In this document: piece by piece, positions 30,300 to 40,992 of the stretch
Layout: every line of letters begins with the position of its first letter
How positions within the stretch are numbered: the stretch's first letter is position 1
Source of the DNA: Hondaea fermentalgiana
Lineage: Eukaryota; Sar; Bigyra; Thraustochytrida; Thraustochytriidae
DNA length: 43,143 nucleotides
Assembly: GCA_014084085.1 (NCBI GenBank)
Contig: NPFB01000033.1
Coordinates: 46,335-89,477, forward strand
Direction of reading: 5' to 3'
Program-made: the position numbers and the translations under genes
The notes under the pieces: model-generated
What the model was told of the DNA's origin: nothing
Seen by the model: the letters and a program-made list of their open reading frames with translations, nothing else
Database searches by the model: none

Positions 30300-31631
30300 A
30301 TCGGCGCCAGAGTCCGCCTATTTACCATGGACAGCAAGATCATCACAGAGCGAGCAATGGACGCGAAAGCGAAAGATTCATTCCCCCAGCGCAAATGCGC
30401 GTCGCACCATCGTCAGTTCTCCGGGTCGCTGGGGCGGCGGGCCAAAGGGCTGGCACGTACCATTGTTTCGCCTTGTCCTTGGGCTTCCGCGCACCTGCTC
30501 GACTACGCTCGCGCAGATGGCTGCGTGCGAGCACGACGACGACGTGCGGGCGACAGCTACAGGCGGGCGTGCGGACGTGCGTGCGGGCGCGGTCGCGCGG
30601 ACAGGTTAGCAACACTTCGGCGCGCCGTCGAGCGAGCAAGCGAGCCAGTCAGCAAAAAGTTCTTCGTTTGCTTGCTTGTGTGTTTGGTCTGCTTGAACTC
30701 GGCTGTGAAGTCGATGTAACGTTCAATCAAGAGGAGAGGAGAGGACAAGTTGGGCTCCAAGGTGAATGATTGACAGTGACGAAGAAATTATTGCGAGCAA
30801 GTTAGCGAGCAAGCAAGCAAGCAGGCACGCGAGCAAGCGAGCGAGCGGGTGATAGGAAGAAGCGTCGCTTCGATGAACACACGTTTAGATGGACACGGAA
30901 TCTTGGAAAAGTGAGTGACGTACAAGGAGTAGAAAATGCACAGAAAATTGCAACTGGAAGACGAACTTTCATCCTTGAGCGCATGGCCATGCAGCTGTGT
31001 GTCTCGAAGGTTATCAGGAAAAAATTTTAGCTTTCGCATTGTGCAAGTTTATCTGGCGTTGCTCCATCTGTCCCAGAGCTATACCCTCCCACTGAGAGCT
31101 GCTTGTTCTTTCTCAACGCTTTTATAGGTCGGCCTTTGCAATCGCGTTCGCCTTTGACTTACATGTTAGCAGGCAAAACATCTCGAGGCTAAAATCAAAC
31201 GAGGACTGTTTAGGTAACGTGCGTATGCGAGTAAAGGTCAAAGAAAGGATCTTTCTTTTGCGCGTGGTGATCCAGGAGATGATCGTTCAAGCTGCGCAGC
31301 CTTGATTTGTACAAAGACCATCTCAAGCTTCACCATGTCTCCAAATCACCTGTCCTGATATTGAAGATTTACGAGATAGACGATTTGCATGGCCAATACT
31401 GACCGAAGCACAGCAAGAAGATGATTGCGACGAGTGGATTTCCATTCCATGCACCCACAAGCAAGCAGGAAAGCAATCAAGCAAGCAACAGGACCAATGA
31501 TGGCATGAAGATTGATAGGAGCCAGGAAAGCTTGCCATGGAAACAAGAAAAAGGAAGAAGAAGATGATGAAAAATAACTTGAGAGCGCAATCCTTTTATC
31601 AATCAAGCGATCATCAATCGAGCAATTTTGA
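30300..31631. other. Gene-free spacer with GCAA/GCGA repeats
   Basis: No supported gene lies in these 1.3 kb. Repeats of AGCAAGC/GAGCGAGC type occur at about 30797-30848 and AGCAAGCA at about 31449-31490. The left part is probably the HSBP1 promoter and the right part the H+-PPase 3' UTR. Confidence 0.5.
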
Positions 31632-33986
31632 TCAGTTCTGCGGGTATCCAGCCCAGGCCTGGCCGTCAGGGAGGGCAAAGCGGCTGAAACTGGCCGCAAA
31701 GACAAGCGAGATGATGGCCTGGAGCTTCATGACGATGTTGAGGGCCGGGCCGGAAGTATCCTTGAGCGGATCACCAACGGTGTCACCGACGACGGCGGCC
31801 TTGTGGTTCTCGGAGCCCTTGCCATTAAAGTTACCCTGCTCAATGAACTTCTTGGAGTTATCCCAGGCGCCGCCGGTGTTCGAAGCGGAGATGGCAAGCT
31901 GGACGGCGGACACGAGAGAGCCCGCAAGGTAGCCGGCAAGCGCAAAGACGCCAAAGAGGTAGCCCGTGAGGATGGGGGCGAGGATGACGAGCGCCGAGGG
32001 GGCGATCATCTCGCGGAGCGAGGCGCGCGTGGAGATCTCGACGCAGCGGGCGTAGTCCGGCTTGGCGGTGCCCTCCATGATGCCCTCAATAGTGTTGAAC
32101 TGCTCGCGGACCTCCATCACCATGGCCTGGGCGGCAATACCGACAGACTTCATGGTCATGGCCGAGAACCAGTAGGGGACCATGGCGCCGATGAGGAGGA
32201 AGGCAAAGGTGATGGGCGAGAGAATGTTGATGCCCTCCTCGAGGGCACCAATGCGGGACACGTAAGCGCCAAAGAGGGCGAGCGAGACGAGGGCGGCGGA
32301 ACCGATGGCAAAGCCCTTGCCAATGGCGGCGGTGGTGTTGCCGGCAGCATCGAGGGTGTCAGTGATGTGACGCACGTTCTCGCCGAGCTCGGCCATCTCG
32401 GCGAGGCCGCCAGCGTTGTCCGTGATGGGTCCGTAGCCGTCAATGGTAAGGCCAATTGAGAAGGAGGACAGCATACCGAGGGCCGCGAGCGAGACACCGT
32501 AGAGGCCGCAGAGGTAAAAGCTGGCAAAGATGGTGAGCGCGAAGAGGAAGACAGGGATGATGGCCGACTTGTAGCCGAGAGCGAGACCGTAAATGATGAC
32601 GGTGGCAGCGCCGGTCTCGGACGAGGCAGCGACCTCCTTGACAGGCGAGTACGAGTAGCTGGTGTAGTACTCGGTGATAAGGCCAGTGAAGAGACCCGCC
32701 CACAGGCCGCAGGCAAGGCAGATGAAGGCACCCCACCAGTGGCTCACCTCGGCGGTGCCCTGGATGGAGTTCGCGTTCGGGTCGGCGCCAAAGGTAAAGT
32801 CCGCGGGCAAGAAGAACCAGGACACGAGAGCGAGGAGCGGGGTGAGGATGATGGTGGAGAGCACGAGCTGGGTCTTGAGCACCGTCTCGACCTGGGCGCC
32901 ATCACGGACCGGGCGGATGTTGGTCGCGACAAAGGAGGTAAGAATGCAGGCGAGGATGCCCATGGCCGAGATGACGAGGGGAAAGAGCATGGTGGCGTAG
33001 CTCTCCTGGAGCTGGGTCGAGGTGGCGCTGAGCACGAGTGCGGCGCTGGTGGACTCGGCAAAAGAGCCAAAGAGATCGGCACCCATGCCGGCGATGTCAC
33101 CGACGTTGTCACCGACGTTGTCAGCAATGGTGGCCGGGTTGCGCGGGTCGTCCTCGGGGATGTTCTTCTCGACCTTGCCGACGAGATCGGCACCGACATC
33201 GGCGGCCTTGGTGTAGATACCGCCACCAACGCGGCCAAAGAGGGCGATGGAGCTGCCACCGAGACCGTAGCCGGCGACAACCTCAAAGAAGATAAGGTAG
33301 ATGAAGACGGGCTGCTGCTCGCCGTCGACCTCGGTGGTCTCCTCGCCGTGACCAGAGACAAAATAGATGCGGTAGACCTCAATGACAATGTAGAGCACGA
33401 GGAGGCCAAGGCTGGAAAGGCAAAAGCCCATGACGGCGCCACCGCGGAAGGCCGCGTTAAAGGCGCCGGTCCAGCCGCGGGTGGCCTCGACGGTGCAGCG
33501 CACGTTGGTGTAGACGGCGATGAGCATGCCAACGAGGCCGCAGACCATCGAGGTGACACCACCAATGAGGAAGGCGAGAAGCGTGAAGCCAGCATCGGCC
33601 CAGCAGTCACCGGACTGGGGCACGCCGGTGGAGACCGGGACGGGACCGCAGTTATCGGCGGTGCCCAAAAGGACAAGGAGGATGATGCCAAAGACGGCGA
33701 GGAAGACGGCGCAGATGGAGTACTCGGCCTTGAGGAAAGAGCGGGCGCCGAGCTGGATGGCCTCCGAAATGTTCTTGAGCTTCTCTTGGTGGGTCTCGCC
33801 ACCGCTGGGCTGGTCGTCGTAGTTGACGAGAGACTCCTCGGTCTGGTTAAGCGTCATGTCGATGGACTTGATCTTGTAGTACTGGAGGCCAGCGAAGACC
33901 AGGCCGATGATGGACGACGCCACGATCAGCACAATGGCCGTCGCCTCGGCGCCGGCATTGTCGGTGATGGACGCAGCTTCGATCAT
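31632..33986 (-). CDS. Membrane-bound proton pyrophosphatase, K+-dependent type I
   Basis: The 784-residue single-exon protein has about 15-16 hydrophobic segments, as expected for H+-PPases. The substrate site [21 protein letters not shown], the paired acidic motif [12 protein letters not shown] and the C-terminal [14 protein letters not shown] are intact. The motif [18 protein letters not shown] carries Ala where K+-independent enzymes have Lys (GNTTKA), which places it in the K+-stimulated class like plant AVP1. The enzyme couples pyrophosphate hydrolysis to proton pumping into vacuoles or acidocalcisomes. The start is the first ATG of the frame. The coding strand is strongly GC-biased at third positions, which produces a long spurious open frame on the opposite strand. 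Confidence 0.97.
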   Translation of the reverse strand: MIEAASITDNAGAEATAIVLIVASSIIGLVFAGLQYYKIKSIDMTLNQTEESLVNYDDQPSGGETHQEKLKNISEAIQLGARSFLKAEYSICAVFLAVFGIILLVLLGTADNCGPVPVSTGVPQSGDCWADAGFTLLAFLIGGVTSMVCGLVGMLIAVYTNVRCTVEATRGWTGAFNAAFRGGAVMGFCLSSLGLLVLYIVIEVYRIYFVSGHGEETTEVDGEQQPVFIYLIFFEVVAGYGLGGSSIALFGRVGGGIYTKAADVGADLVGKVEKNIPEDDPRNPATIADNVGDNVGDIAGMGADLFGSFAESTSAALVLSATSTQLQESYATMLFPLVISAMGILACILTSFVATNIRPVRDGAQVETVLKTQLVLSTIILTPLLALVSWFFLPADFTFGADPNANSIQGTAEVSHWWGAFICLACGLWAGLFTGLITEYYTSYSYSPVKEVAASSETGAATVIIYGLALGYKSAIIPVFLFALTIFASFYLCGLYGVSLAALGMLSSFSIGLTIDGYGPITDNAGGLAEMAELGENVRHITDTLDAAGNTTAAIGKGFAIGSAALVSLALFGAYVSRIGALEEGINILSPITFAFLLIGAMVPYWFSAMTMKSVGIAAQAMVMEVREQFNTIEGIMEGTAKPDYARCVEISTRASLREMIAPSALVILAPILTGYLFGVFALAGYLAGSLVSAVQLAISASNTGGAWDNSKKFIEQGNFNGKGSENHKAAVVGDTVGDPLKDTSGPALNIVMKLQAIISLVFAASFSRFALPDGQAWAGYPQN

Positions 33987-34261
33987 GTTGCTCAATCAGG
34001 TTCTCGAGAGAGACGGGTGGGTGGTTGTATCGGGCAAGCTCGCTGTTCACGTTTCGTTCATTCGTTCGTTCGATTGATCGGTCATTCGTTCATTCGACGT
34101 CAGTTGGCTGTTTGTTGCGATGACTCTCACCCTTCCATTCCATTTATATCCTATCTCATTGCACCATGATCTCGTTTCTTGAGCGAGCAAGCAGGCAGGC
34201 GAACGGGAGCAAATGTCTTCCCACGCCCCAGAACCCGCAAGCGTAGCGCTGGGACACATGC

Positions 34262-34292
34262 CTCGCTCGCTCGCTCGCTCGCTCGCTCGCTC
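34262..34292 (+). repeat. (CTCG)n tetranucleotide array
   Basis: Nearly eight perfect CTCG units lie about 275 bases upstream of the H+-PPase ATG. Confidence 0.95.
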
Positions 34293-34360
34293 CCTGTAGA
34301 CATCGTCTGAATGGGTGAAGCCAGCGGCTCCGCGTCCCGCAAGTCCGTCACCGCCACCAT

Positions 34361-34384
34361 CTCTCTCTCTCTCTCTCTCTCTCT
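34361..34384 (+). repeat. (CT)12 dinucleotide array
   Basis: Twelve uninterrupted CT units form a GAGA-type tract on the strand of the H+-PPase gene. Confidence 0.95.
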
Positions 34385-34517
34385 ATTTAGCAGCAAGCAG
34401 GCGAGCAAGTAAGCAAGCGACGACTCATCGCGCGTCGTTTCTTCGTCATGCGCGGACATCGCTCGCCAGCCAAGCTAGCCTCACGCCGCCATCTCGTCCG
34501 TTGCCTCTGTGCATCGC

Positions 34518-34546
34518 CACGCCGTCCACGCCGTCCACGCCGTCCA
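34518..34546 (+). repeat. Nine-base CCACGCCGT tandem repeat
   Basis: About three copies of CCACGCCGT stand in direct tandem. Confidence 0.9.
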
Positions 34547-35475
34547 CGTCCAGCCTCGCCAAGACGGCGCTGCGCAGTACAGCGCCGTAGCGCTTTGCTT
34601 CGCAGCGCTCTCGCCCGAGCGCGGCTGCGCGCACGCGTATGCATGCCTCGCTCGCTCCGGGTCCGCACGTACCTCGCTCGAGCCGCGCGGCGTCGAGTCG
34701 ATCAGGGTCTGCTCGCGTCGAGACCGCGATCCGCAGAGAACGAGCGGAGGGCGCTCGCTTCACTTTGGTTTAGCTTGACGCGCTTGGCTTGGCTTGGCGA
34801 GTCTTGGCTTGGCTGCCCAAGATGGACTCGCTCGTCCCGCCGCGGCCCAGAAGGAAGACAGTCGCGCGCCCTCTGCCGCTGTGGGGCGCACACCTCCCTC
34901 CCGGCGCGGTGGTTAGATACGTCTGCAGGGGGGAGGGCAGAGGGGGAGTGGGCGAGGTGTGGGGAGGGACGGGCGCGGGCGAGACCCGGCTCACTCATTT
35001 CACGATTTCACTTCTCGCAAAAGCAGCCAGCCGCTGCGGCGGGCAGCCTGAGTGTCAGGCTGACACGAGTGCCCGAGTGACGGGGACTCGGAGGCGTGAG
35101 TGGCCAGGGCAAGTGGCCATGGTGGGTGGGTGGTTTCGAGGTGAAGATGGGAAAGACGGTCGAGTTCGCTCAAGAGTGCGGCGGTAGTAGTAGTATACTA
35201 TCTATACATACCGCGTGCGCTCCATCCATTTCGGGTTGATCCTTTTATTATATATTGAAACACTGCCACTGCCACTGCCATCCATTCGTCCGCGCATCGA
35301 GACGCAGCATCGAGACGCAACATCGACCGCAAGCCGAGGGCAGCGCAAACTTTCCTATCATTTAGGAAACTTTTTTAGCTCGGCCGGCGAATCCTGGGGC
35401 ATCGAATCCTGGGGCATAATTCGGCTGGCACTTCCGTAGTGCCGCCAGCCGAGCCAGGAGTCAAGCCTAGCCCGG

Positions 35476-35506
35476 CCAAGCCGAGCCAAGCCGAGCCGAG
35501 CCGAGC
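35476..35506 (+). repeat. CCGAG/CCAAG pentamer array
   Basis: About six units of AGCCG or AGCCA alternate with no interruption in a gene-free tract. Confidence 0.9.
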
Positions 35507-35737
35507 CTGAAGCCAGAAGAAACCCAGAGGCCCGTGCGCTTTTCTCCTGGGTAGGACGCTCGCTCGCGATGCTCGGGAGGGCTCGGCCGCCGAGCACGAG
35601 GCTGCACGCGATGCGAAGGTATGTCTGCGTCTCTAAGGTGAAGTCGCAGCTGGGAAAGTACTACCCGCGTAGCGAGTGGTTTGTTTATTATACGTTATCG
35701 TGGACACTAGCTTCCAGACGTGCGGGACGGAGTCGCT

Positions 35738-35764
35738 CGAGTCGAGTCGAGTCGAGTCGAGTCG
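35738..35764 (+). repeat. (GAGTC) pentamer array
   Basis: About five units of CGAGT stand in tandem. Confidence 0.9.
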
Positions 35765-35873
35765 CGGCGCGGACGGAGGGAGCGAGCCAAGGCGCGAGCG
35801 ATGCGACTCGGAGTGATGACGCCAACGATGATCGAACGAACGACGGATGGTTGAATGGCGTTATAACGTACAG

Positions 35874-35892
35874 ACGTACGTACGTACGTACG
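35874..35892. repeat. (ACGT)n self-complementary array
   Basis: Almost five ACGT units. The run is fully self-complementary and could form a cruciform or hairpin. Confidence 0.9.
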
Positions 35893-36250
35893 CGTAAAAA
35901 GTGATCGCGAGCCCGCTCTCGGTGGTTTTCTTCTTCTTCTGTCTACTACACTACTACTACACTATCGTATACGTGGTGGTACCAAGTCAAGCCTGGGTAA
36001 AAGCGGCGAGGCCGCGCGAGTTTACGCGCGGCGCGCGCGCGCCTTTCCCGATCTTGGCGGCCGCGCATCCTGCGTCTCGACGCCGTGCTCGCCGTGCTCG
36101 CCTTCTCTCGTCCGGAGCACGCGGCGAGGGCGCGCGACGCCGCCGGGATGGCTGGGCTGGACGGGCCCCAGGACCTTCGGTTTTCTCGCCCACCACCGCA
36201 TCGCGCGGCCTCTCGCGCGGGGCGTCCCGGCCGGCCGGCCGCCAGGTCTG

Positions 36251-36280
36251 GCCTCGCCTCGCCTCGCCTCGCCTCGCCTC
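36251..36280 (+). repeat. (GCCTC)6 pentamer array
   Basis: Six perfect GCCTC units are followed directly by GGCTCGAGCTCGAGCTCG, a second short palindromic repeat. Confidence 0.95.
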
Positions 36281-36354
36281 GGGCTCGAGCTCGAGCTCGC
36301 GGCCACGGCGGCACGGGTCGGCACGGGCCGGCTCGGCACGGGACGGCACGGGAC

Positions 36355-36389
36355 GCGCAGCGCAGCGCAGAGCAGAGCAGAGCAGAGCC
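36355..36389 (+). repeat. GCAGC to GCAGA pentamer array
   Basis: Pentamers change from CGCAG to AGCAG part-way, as if two variants of one unit expanded side by side. Confidence 0.85.
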
Positions 36390-37138
36390 CGCTCATAAAG
36401 TCGCGCTTTCTTTCATGTATACGTAACATGCAAATTAGGGGAGCGGCAGCAGCCAACTCGAGCTCGACGCAGGAGACAGCTCGCTCGCGCGCTGCATCGC
36501 GGGCCGAGCAGGAGCGCCTTCTCCGCGGACGCCTGCCTTCCCGCCACAGCAGTTTCGCGGGGAGGCTTTTTCCTTTTCGCGTGAAGGGTTCGCGTGGAGG
36601 AGTGGAGCGCGAGGAGAATGGGTGGCGCGGATTAGCCAGCTTTCATTCTTTCCGTCATTCCCGGAGCACTGCGGAGAGCGCGGCCTTCCGACCGCAGCAG
36701 GAAGGCGCCGCGAGCCCTTTTGACTGCGGGCAATGCCTGCCCTCTCGCTGCTGGGATTGCTGCGCTGACGTAGGATCACTAGGCTTGCTGGGCACAGCAC
36801 GGTGTCGCACCGCAGCGTATCGCATCGCATCGCCTCGCGGGGCATCCCGCATCCATCGAGAGGAAATGTCAGCTGCAGGAGGAGTTCGCGGCTGGGACGG
36901 GCCGAGGCGGAAGGACGGGTTGCTCAGCGAGGTGAGAAGGAAGCTTGGCCGAGACGACCGTCGAGGACTTTTGGCTTGACTCGCTGCTTGCATGTTGAGC
37001 GCGCGTGCACGAGGGGTGTGCGTTACGCAAGGCGTGAATTTGTCCGAAAGGACAGGCTAGACAGTCGCACCTCCTGGCCGACAAGGGACGGTTCAAGGAT
37101 TTCATTGCCGCGGACCATCGTAGACCAACCAATCATTT

Positions 37139-38167
37139 TCAGATTTGGCGAGAGATTTTCAGGATGTCACGCACGTTGGATCTGCCATCCGAGACTGCAT
37201 GAACACGCTCGCAATGGAGCTGACCCCGCGCGCTGCAAAAGCGCGCAAACGATTCGGATCCGCCGCCTACGCCAAAGTAGAAGCGCTTGGCTGCGAGAAG
37301 CGCGACGCTTTGGCGGTCGGGACGAAGCACGCGGATCAAAACCTCATGCAAAGCGGGATACATTTCGTCAGAGTAAACAGTTTCAGACGAGACCACCAGA
37401 TCGACGGCCCGCAGCAAGGACGATCCATGCGTATGCTGCGCTAAAAATGAGCGCCAGTCACCTGCCAACAGTCGCACGGCGCCAGCATCGACAAGATCGC
37501 GAGGCGACCTTCCCGCATTACGTGCGGCATTAGCCAGCGTCTGTTTCTCCAGTACTTCGCGGTTGAGGTCCTGAAAGTCGACGTTGCAGCCCTTTTGCAG
37601 AGCCCAGCAGCCCAAGAGACCTTGGCCGCACCCAAGATCGAGCACCAGCTTGCCCGGTGCGACCCATTGTTCCGTGTTGGTGCTCATGAACCGCAAGAGG
37701 TCCAACGTGCACTCCCAAAGCTTGAGACCGCCCTCGTAGAGACCAGGCTCCACGTCTTTGGCGTGAACCATGGCTTCGCCCTCATCCTGGACGGCCTCGA
37801 GCTTGAGCGACTCGTGAACAGTAAAGGCATGCCACCGGCGGGCTCGAGGACTTTGCAACAAGATCTGCCCGTTTGAGGGAGTCATGGCCATGTCCTTTTC
37901 CGCTGCGGCCAAGCCCGCGCTCGTTACGTCCTCGGCCGGGAGCCACTGACGGTCAGAGCCGCTGCCGTGGCCGCCGCCGCCACTGCCATCTTGCAAACCT
38001 TGTCCATGCTGTTCCTGTCCATGGTCCTGACCGTGACCTTGACCTTGACCCTGACCTTGACCCTGCGCAGAAAACGGCGGGTTAGCAGCGAGGGGGGCGG
38101 CAGCAGACCCAACGCCGCCCTCGGCCCCTGTCGCCTGCTCCTCGAAGAAGCCGAAAGAGAAGCTCAT
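37139..38167 (-). CDS. METTL18: METTL18/HPM1-type protein histidine methyltransferase
   Basis: The 342-residue single-exon protein begins MSFSFGF, resembling the MTFQFNF start of human METTL18. A low-complexity Gln/Gly/His insert (about residues 34-55) comes from a hexanucleotide repeat. The SAM-binding fold starts with GLYEGGLKLWECTLDLL, followed by motif I LVLDLGCGQGLLG (about 174-188), QDLNREVL, VVSSETVY and the family hallmark KRFYFGVGGG (about 293-302). In yeast and human this enzyme methylates a histidine of ribosomal protein uL3 and tunes ribosome function. Orthology is well supported by motif order; the substrate is inferred from the family. It lies downstream of, and in the same orientation as, the 203-residue gene. 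Confidence 0.93.
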   Translation of the reverse strand: MSFSFGFFEEQATGAEGGVGSAAAPLAANPPFSAQGQGQGQGQGHGQDHGQEQHGQGLQDGSGGGGHGSGSDRQWLPAEDVTSAGLAAAEKDMAMTPSNGQILLQSPRARRWHAFTVHESLKLEAVQDEGEAMVHAKDVEPGLYEGGLKLWECTLDLLRFMSTNTEQWVAPGKLVLDLGCGQGLLGCWALQKGCNVDFQDLNREVLEKQTLANAARNAGRSPRDLVDAGAVRLLAGDWRSFLAQHTHGSSLLRAVDLVVSSETVYSDEMYPALHEVLIRVLRPDRQSVALLAAKRFYFGVGGGSESFARFCSARGQLHCERVHAVSDGRSNVRDILKISRQI

Positions 38168-38649
38168 CTTGCTTGCTCTGCAACTTGAGGTTTTGTTGTC
38201 GCGATTTGCGTGGTCCTCGTTGTAGGCCTATTGGTGAAGGGCCAGTGGCGGGGATTCACCTTGACTGTGAATCAAGACAAGGGGACAAGGACGACGACGA
38301 CGCGAAGTGAAGCCAACCATTTCAATTTCTGAAACAGAAAGAGGTGCACTTGCAGGCGATGGCATGAATTGATAGTGTGAGTCCAGAAACCCAACGACTC
38401 ACATTACTGCTTGGGTCCTTTGCCAGAGTCTGATTTTCCTTGCCGGCGGCTCTCCGTTCATTGATTTTAGCGGAATCAGCGTTTTTTTCTGCGGAAACGA
38501 GATGCGGAACGATGCAGCTTTCATGGCCCGATCAAAGGACGAACAACAAATGACAGTATAATTTTGTTTTGGCACGTCTAGAAGAGAAAGGGGAAAGAAA
38601 GAAAACGTAGCCACAAGAGCGAGCTGGAGACAATCATCCGGATATTTGT
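38168..38649. other. Spacer upstream of METTL18
   Basis: These 482 bases hold the METTL18 promoter and the 3' end of the next minus-strand gene. No other gene is seen. Confidence 0.5.
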
Positions 38650-39261
38650 TCAGTTGCGGGGAACCTTGGCCTGTGTGACACGCCTAGCAAACTTAACCAT
38701 CTCCTCAATCTTGCGCACCGCCGCATTGCGCTCGTCCTTGCTGAGCTGAAAAGGTGCCGCGTCCGGAAAGCTGCAGAGCGTGGCGATCTGAGCAATCGCC
38801 GCAAACATGTTGGTCTCTGCCTGCTCCCTGGCATTCGAGGCGCGGTTATAAAGGTCTCCAGCCTGATTGTAAAGCTCGGCCAACTTGTGATTGTACTCAT
38901 CGGCACTCCGTGCGTTGGCATCATGGCGCAACGTTGGGACGTCGTCGTGGATTTGCTTGGTATTTTGATCAACGCCATCCCAACGAGCACTTTCTGCGTC
39001 GTCGAGTGCTTCGTCGAGAATGCCGAGACGCGCAGCCGGATCTGCTGCCTCGGCTGCCTTGACGAGGCGGACCGCCGCACGAAGGTACCGATACGCGGGT
39101 TGGGTATTGTCCGGGAAGAAGCCAGACACCGCCTCTGTCACGTACTCTGCATTGCTTGTGTGAATGACATCATCGAGCATTAGCTGGTACTCCCGGCGGG
39201 CAGTCCGTACGGTGTCAAAGTCTGTCAGCAGCTCGGCTAGCACGCGCTTGAGATTGTCCAT
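38650..39261 (-). CDS. Hypothetical helical protein, 203 aa
   Basis: I do not recognise a family. The start is the first ATG of the frame, MDNLKRVLAELLTDFDTVRT; upstream codons are open for 45 bases without an ATG. The whole chain is predicted helical, with segments rich in Ala, Leu, Glu and Arg: about residues 1-30, 50-70, 82-95, 115-155 and 170-195. Helix breaks fall at FFPDNTQPAYRY and SFPDAAPF. A tandem of AELYNQAGDLYNRASNAREQ resembles a TPR- or BAR-like helix pair but lacks consensus. There is no signal peptide or membrane segment. The composition is clearly protein-like and unlike overlapping frames. A soluble adapter protein is possible. Confidence 0.65.
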   Translation of the reverse strand: MDNLKRVLAELLTDFDTVRTARREYQLMLDDVIHTSNAEYVTEAVSGFFPDNTQPAYRYLRAAVRLVKAAEAADPAARLGILDEALDDAESARWDGVDQNTKQIHDDVPTLRHDANARSADEYNHKLAELYNQAGDLYNRASNAREQAETNMFAAIAQIATLCSFPDAAPFQLSKDERNAAVRKIEEMVKFARRVTQAKVPRN

Positions 39262-40770
39262 CTTGACTGCTAATGCTGCTGCTTTACAACACGACTTGCC
39301 GCGCACACGTCAAGCGCTGCGTTGCCGTAAGCCTCGAGCTTGACCGGCAATAATTTGGTTCTTCAGAGGCAGAAACGCCCTTTCGTCGCCCCTTCTCACG
39401 CACAAGCAGCAGAGGTTGTCTCCAAATGTCGCGCTACGATCGCGGTTTATGGATTCGCGTTTTCCCTCGCTCGCCCGATCAAGCCTGACTAAAGCCGAAG
39501 TCCTCGAAATAAAAAAAACTTGGGGTTTGTTTGCTTGCCTGCCTGCCAAAAGACGATGGTCGGTCAGGTGCGGCCAGCTAGCTAGGCCACCAAGCAAGCT
39601 AACTAGTTGACTGGCAGGCTGGATGACTGAGTGAGGGACGGGACACGAATGGTTCAACAATTTCTTTCAGGCCTATAAATGCTTCTTTGGGCAAGGTAAA
39701 ATGATTTTGCTTTTTGAAGCAGCAAGCGATCGCAGTCATTGCAGCAAGCGCAAGAATAGAACGCGCAATAGGCCTTCGGAAACTCAAACTTACACTGAAG
39801 ACTACATGGAGAAGTTACGAATGGTCTTCTGGAAGCAGTCCGTTGCTAGTCTGCAAAAGGTGCACGACAGTGAAGACGGCGTCTTTGCTATCTCCTGTAC
39901 AGCCGTTGACACGTTGAAGCCATTCCACAAGTATCGAGTATTTACAAAGAGCGAGCGGAAATAGCAAGCGCGCCGCTTGTGTCAGCTCACGCCCATATCC
40001 AAGGACGTCATTACCCCGGATGTGAGGAGCACGCAGGCATGGCCCGCTTCAACATTCATTTTCAATGCAGAGAAGGAAAGGGAAGGTGGTTGCGCGACTT
40101 TGAAGCAAGCGTTCGCGTGGGCAGGAAGATCACGAAGCAGCGAAAAAGGGTCACAAGAAGGCGCCGGGGCGGCTCGAAGCCAAAGTGAAGCCCTTGTAGA
40201 GATAACGCAAGAACAGAGCAAAGGAAGTGGCGTGAGTCAAAAGGAGTGTCTTAGATCATCAGTGCGTTATGTACATAGCTTTGTATAGTGTACAGTGGGA
40301 CCAACCTAGCTTGTGGGCGAGGCAATAAGTTACATGCATTCCCATCAGGGTTGCTTGCCTTGCTACGTCATTGGGGCGACGCTGGGTAGACGGGGAGAAC
40401 CTCTGTGGTCTCGAGGCGGGCTCGGGCACCAGGCCGGGGCTGACGGTCTTGCCCTTGCTTGTCTGAAGATGTGGACTCGCTGCGGCGGACAAGTCTTTTC
40501 GTGGAGGAAGTGGTCTTGTTGCTTGCCGGCATCCTGAGCTGGTTGGATTACTGCTTGCTTGGCGTTGCTTTTGCTTGGGGTTGCTTTTCTTGCTTGATAT
40601 TTGAGGTTTGCTTTCGCCTGCGTGCTCCGGCCGTCCCTCCAGCTTGGTACGCGGAAAGCTGCTAGCTCCAGATGATGCCCAACAGCAAAGCAACCTGCTT
40701 CTCCCGCTCGCGCGTTCAGCAAGAGTTTTCTGAGTATAGCACTGCTCTGGACAAGCTATAGGTCGCTCAA
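39262..40770. other. Gene-free spacer, left part of repeat-rich flank
   Basis: No supported gene. It contains AGCAAGC-type repeats and a near-palindrome GGCCAGCTAGCTAGGCC at 39572-39588, whose centre matches the core of the array at 41738. Short frames (for example 39701-39964) look partly protein-like but have no homology that I recognise. Confidence 0.45.
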
Positions 40771-40992
40771 ATGGACTTCGGGCTGCGGTACGCTCGAGCT
40801 ACTCCTCGCCATGACGCACTCGTTTCACTGGCACTTGACTGCTGCTCAATGATGGAAAGAGAGAGAGACTCGCGCGTAAACTGGCACGACCAGGACCTCG
40901 AGCGAGCTTATTGGGGACGCCGCCGCACCACAGTCAACGGACAAGAGGTCGAGCTGCACAAGCTACTGCATTCAATTTGCTTGGTGGGATGA
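40771..40992 (+). CDS. Possible small protein, 73 aa (doubtful)
   Basis: The frame starts with ATG in a fair context (CAAATGG) and has a balanced composition including Trp, Tyr, His and acidic residues (NWHDQDLERAYWGRR, VNGQEVELHKLLHSICL). The neighbouring frames are biased instead. No domain is recognised, and no splice partner was found. It may be a small gene, an exon, a relic or chance. Confidence 0.2.
   Translation: MDFGLRYARATPRHDALVSLALDCCSMMERERDSRVNWHDQDLERAYWGRRRTTVNGQEVELHKLLHSICLVG

Larger units (their letters stand above)
33987..37138. other. 3.1-kb gene-free spacer packed with short tandem repeats
   Basis: No protein-like frame is found on either strand. The tract carries at least nine short arrays of 2-9-base units (CTCG, CT, CCACGCCGT, CCGAG, GAGTC, ACGT, GCCTC, GAGCTC, GCAGA) plus imperfect CTTGG and GGCAC repeats. 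It includes the H+-PPase upstream region at the left. Nothing else is recognised. Confidence 0.55.

Noticed and set aside
32739..34169. 476-codon open frame on the + strand
   Set aside because: It lies opposite the H+-PPase gene and is Gly/Asp/Glu/Val-rich, as expected for the complement of a strongly GC-biased coding strand.
34448..35080. 210-codon open frame on the + strand
   Set aside because: Arg/Ser/Leu-rich and spans simple repeats; no motif or conserved-looking segment.
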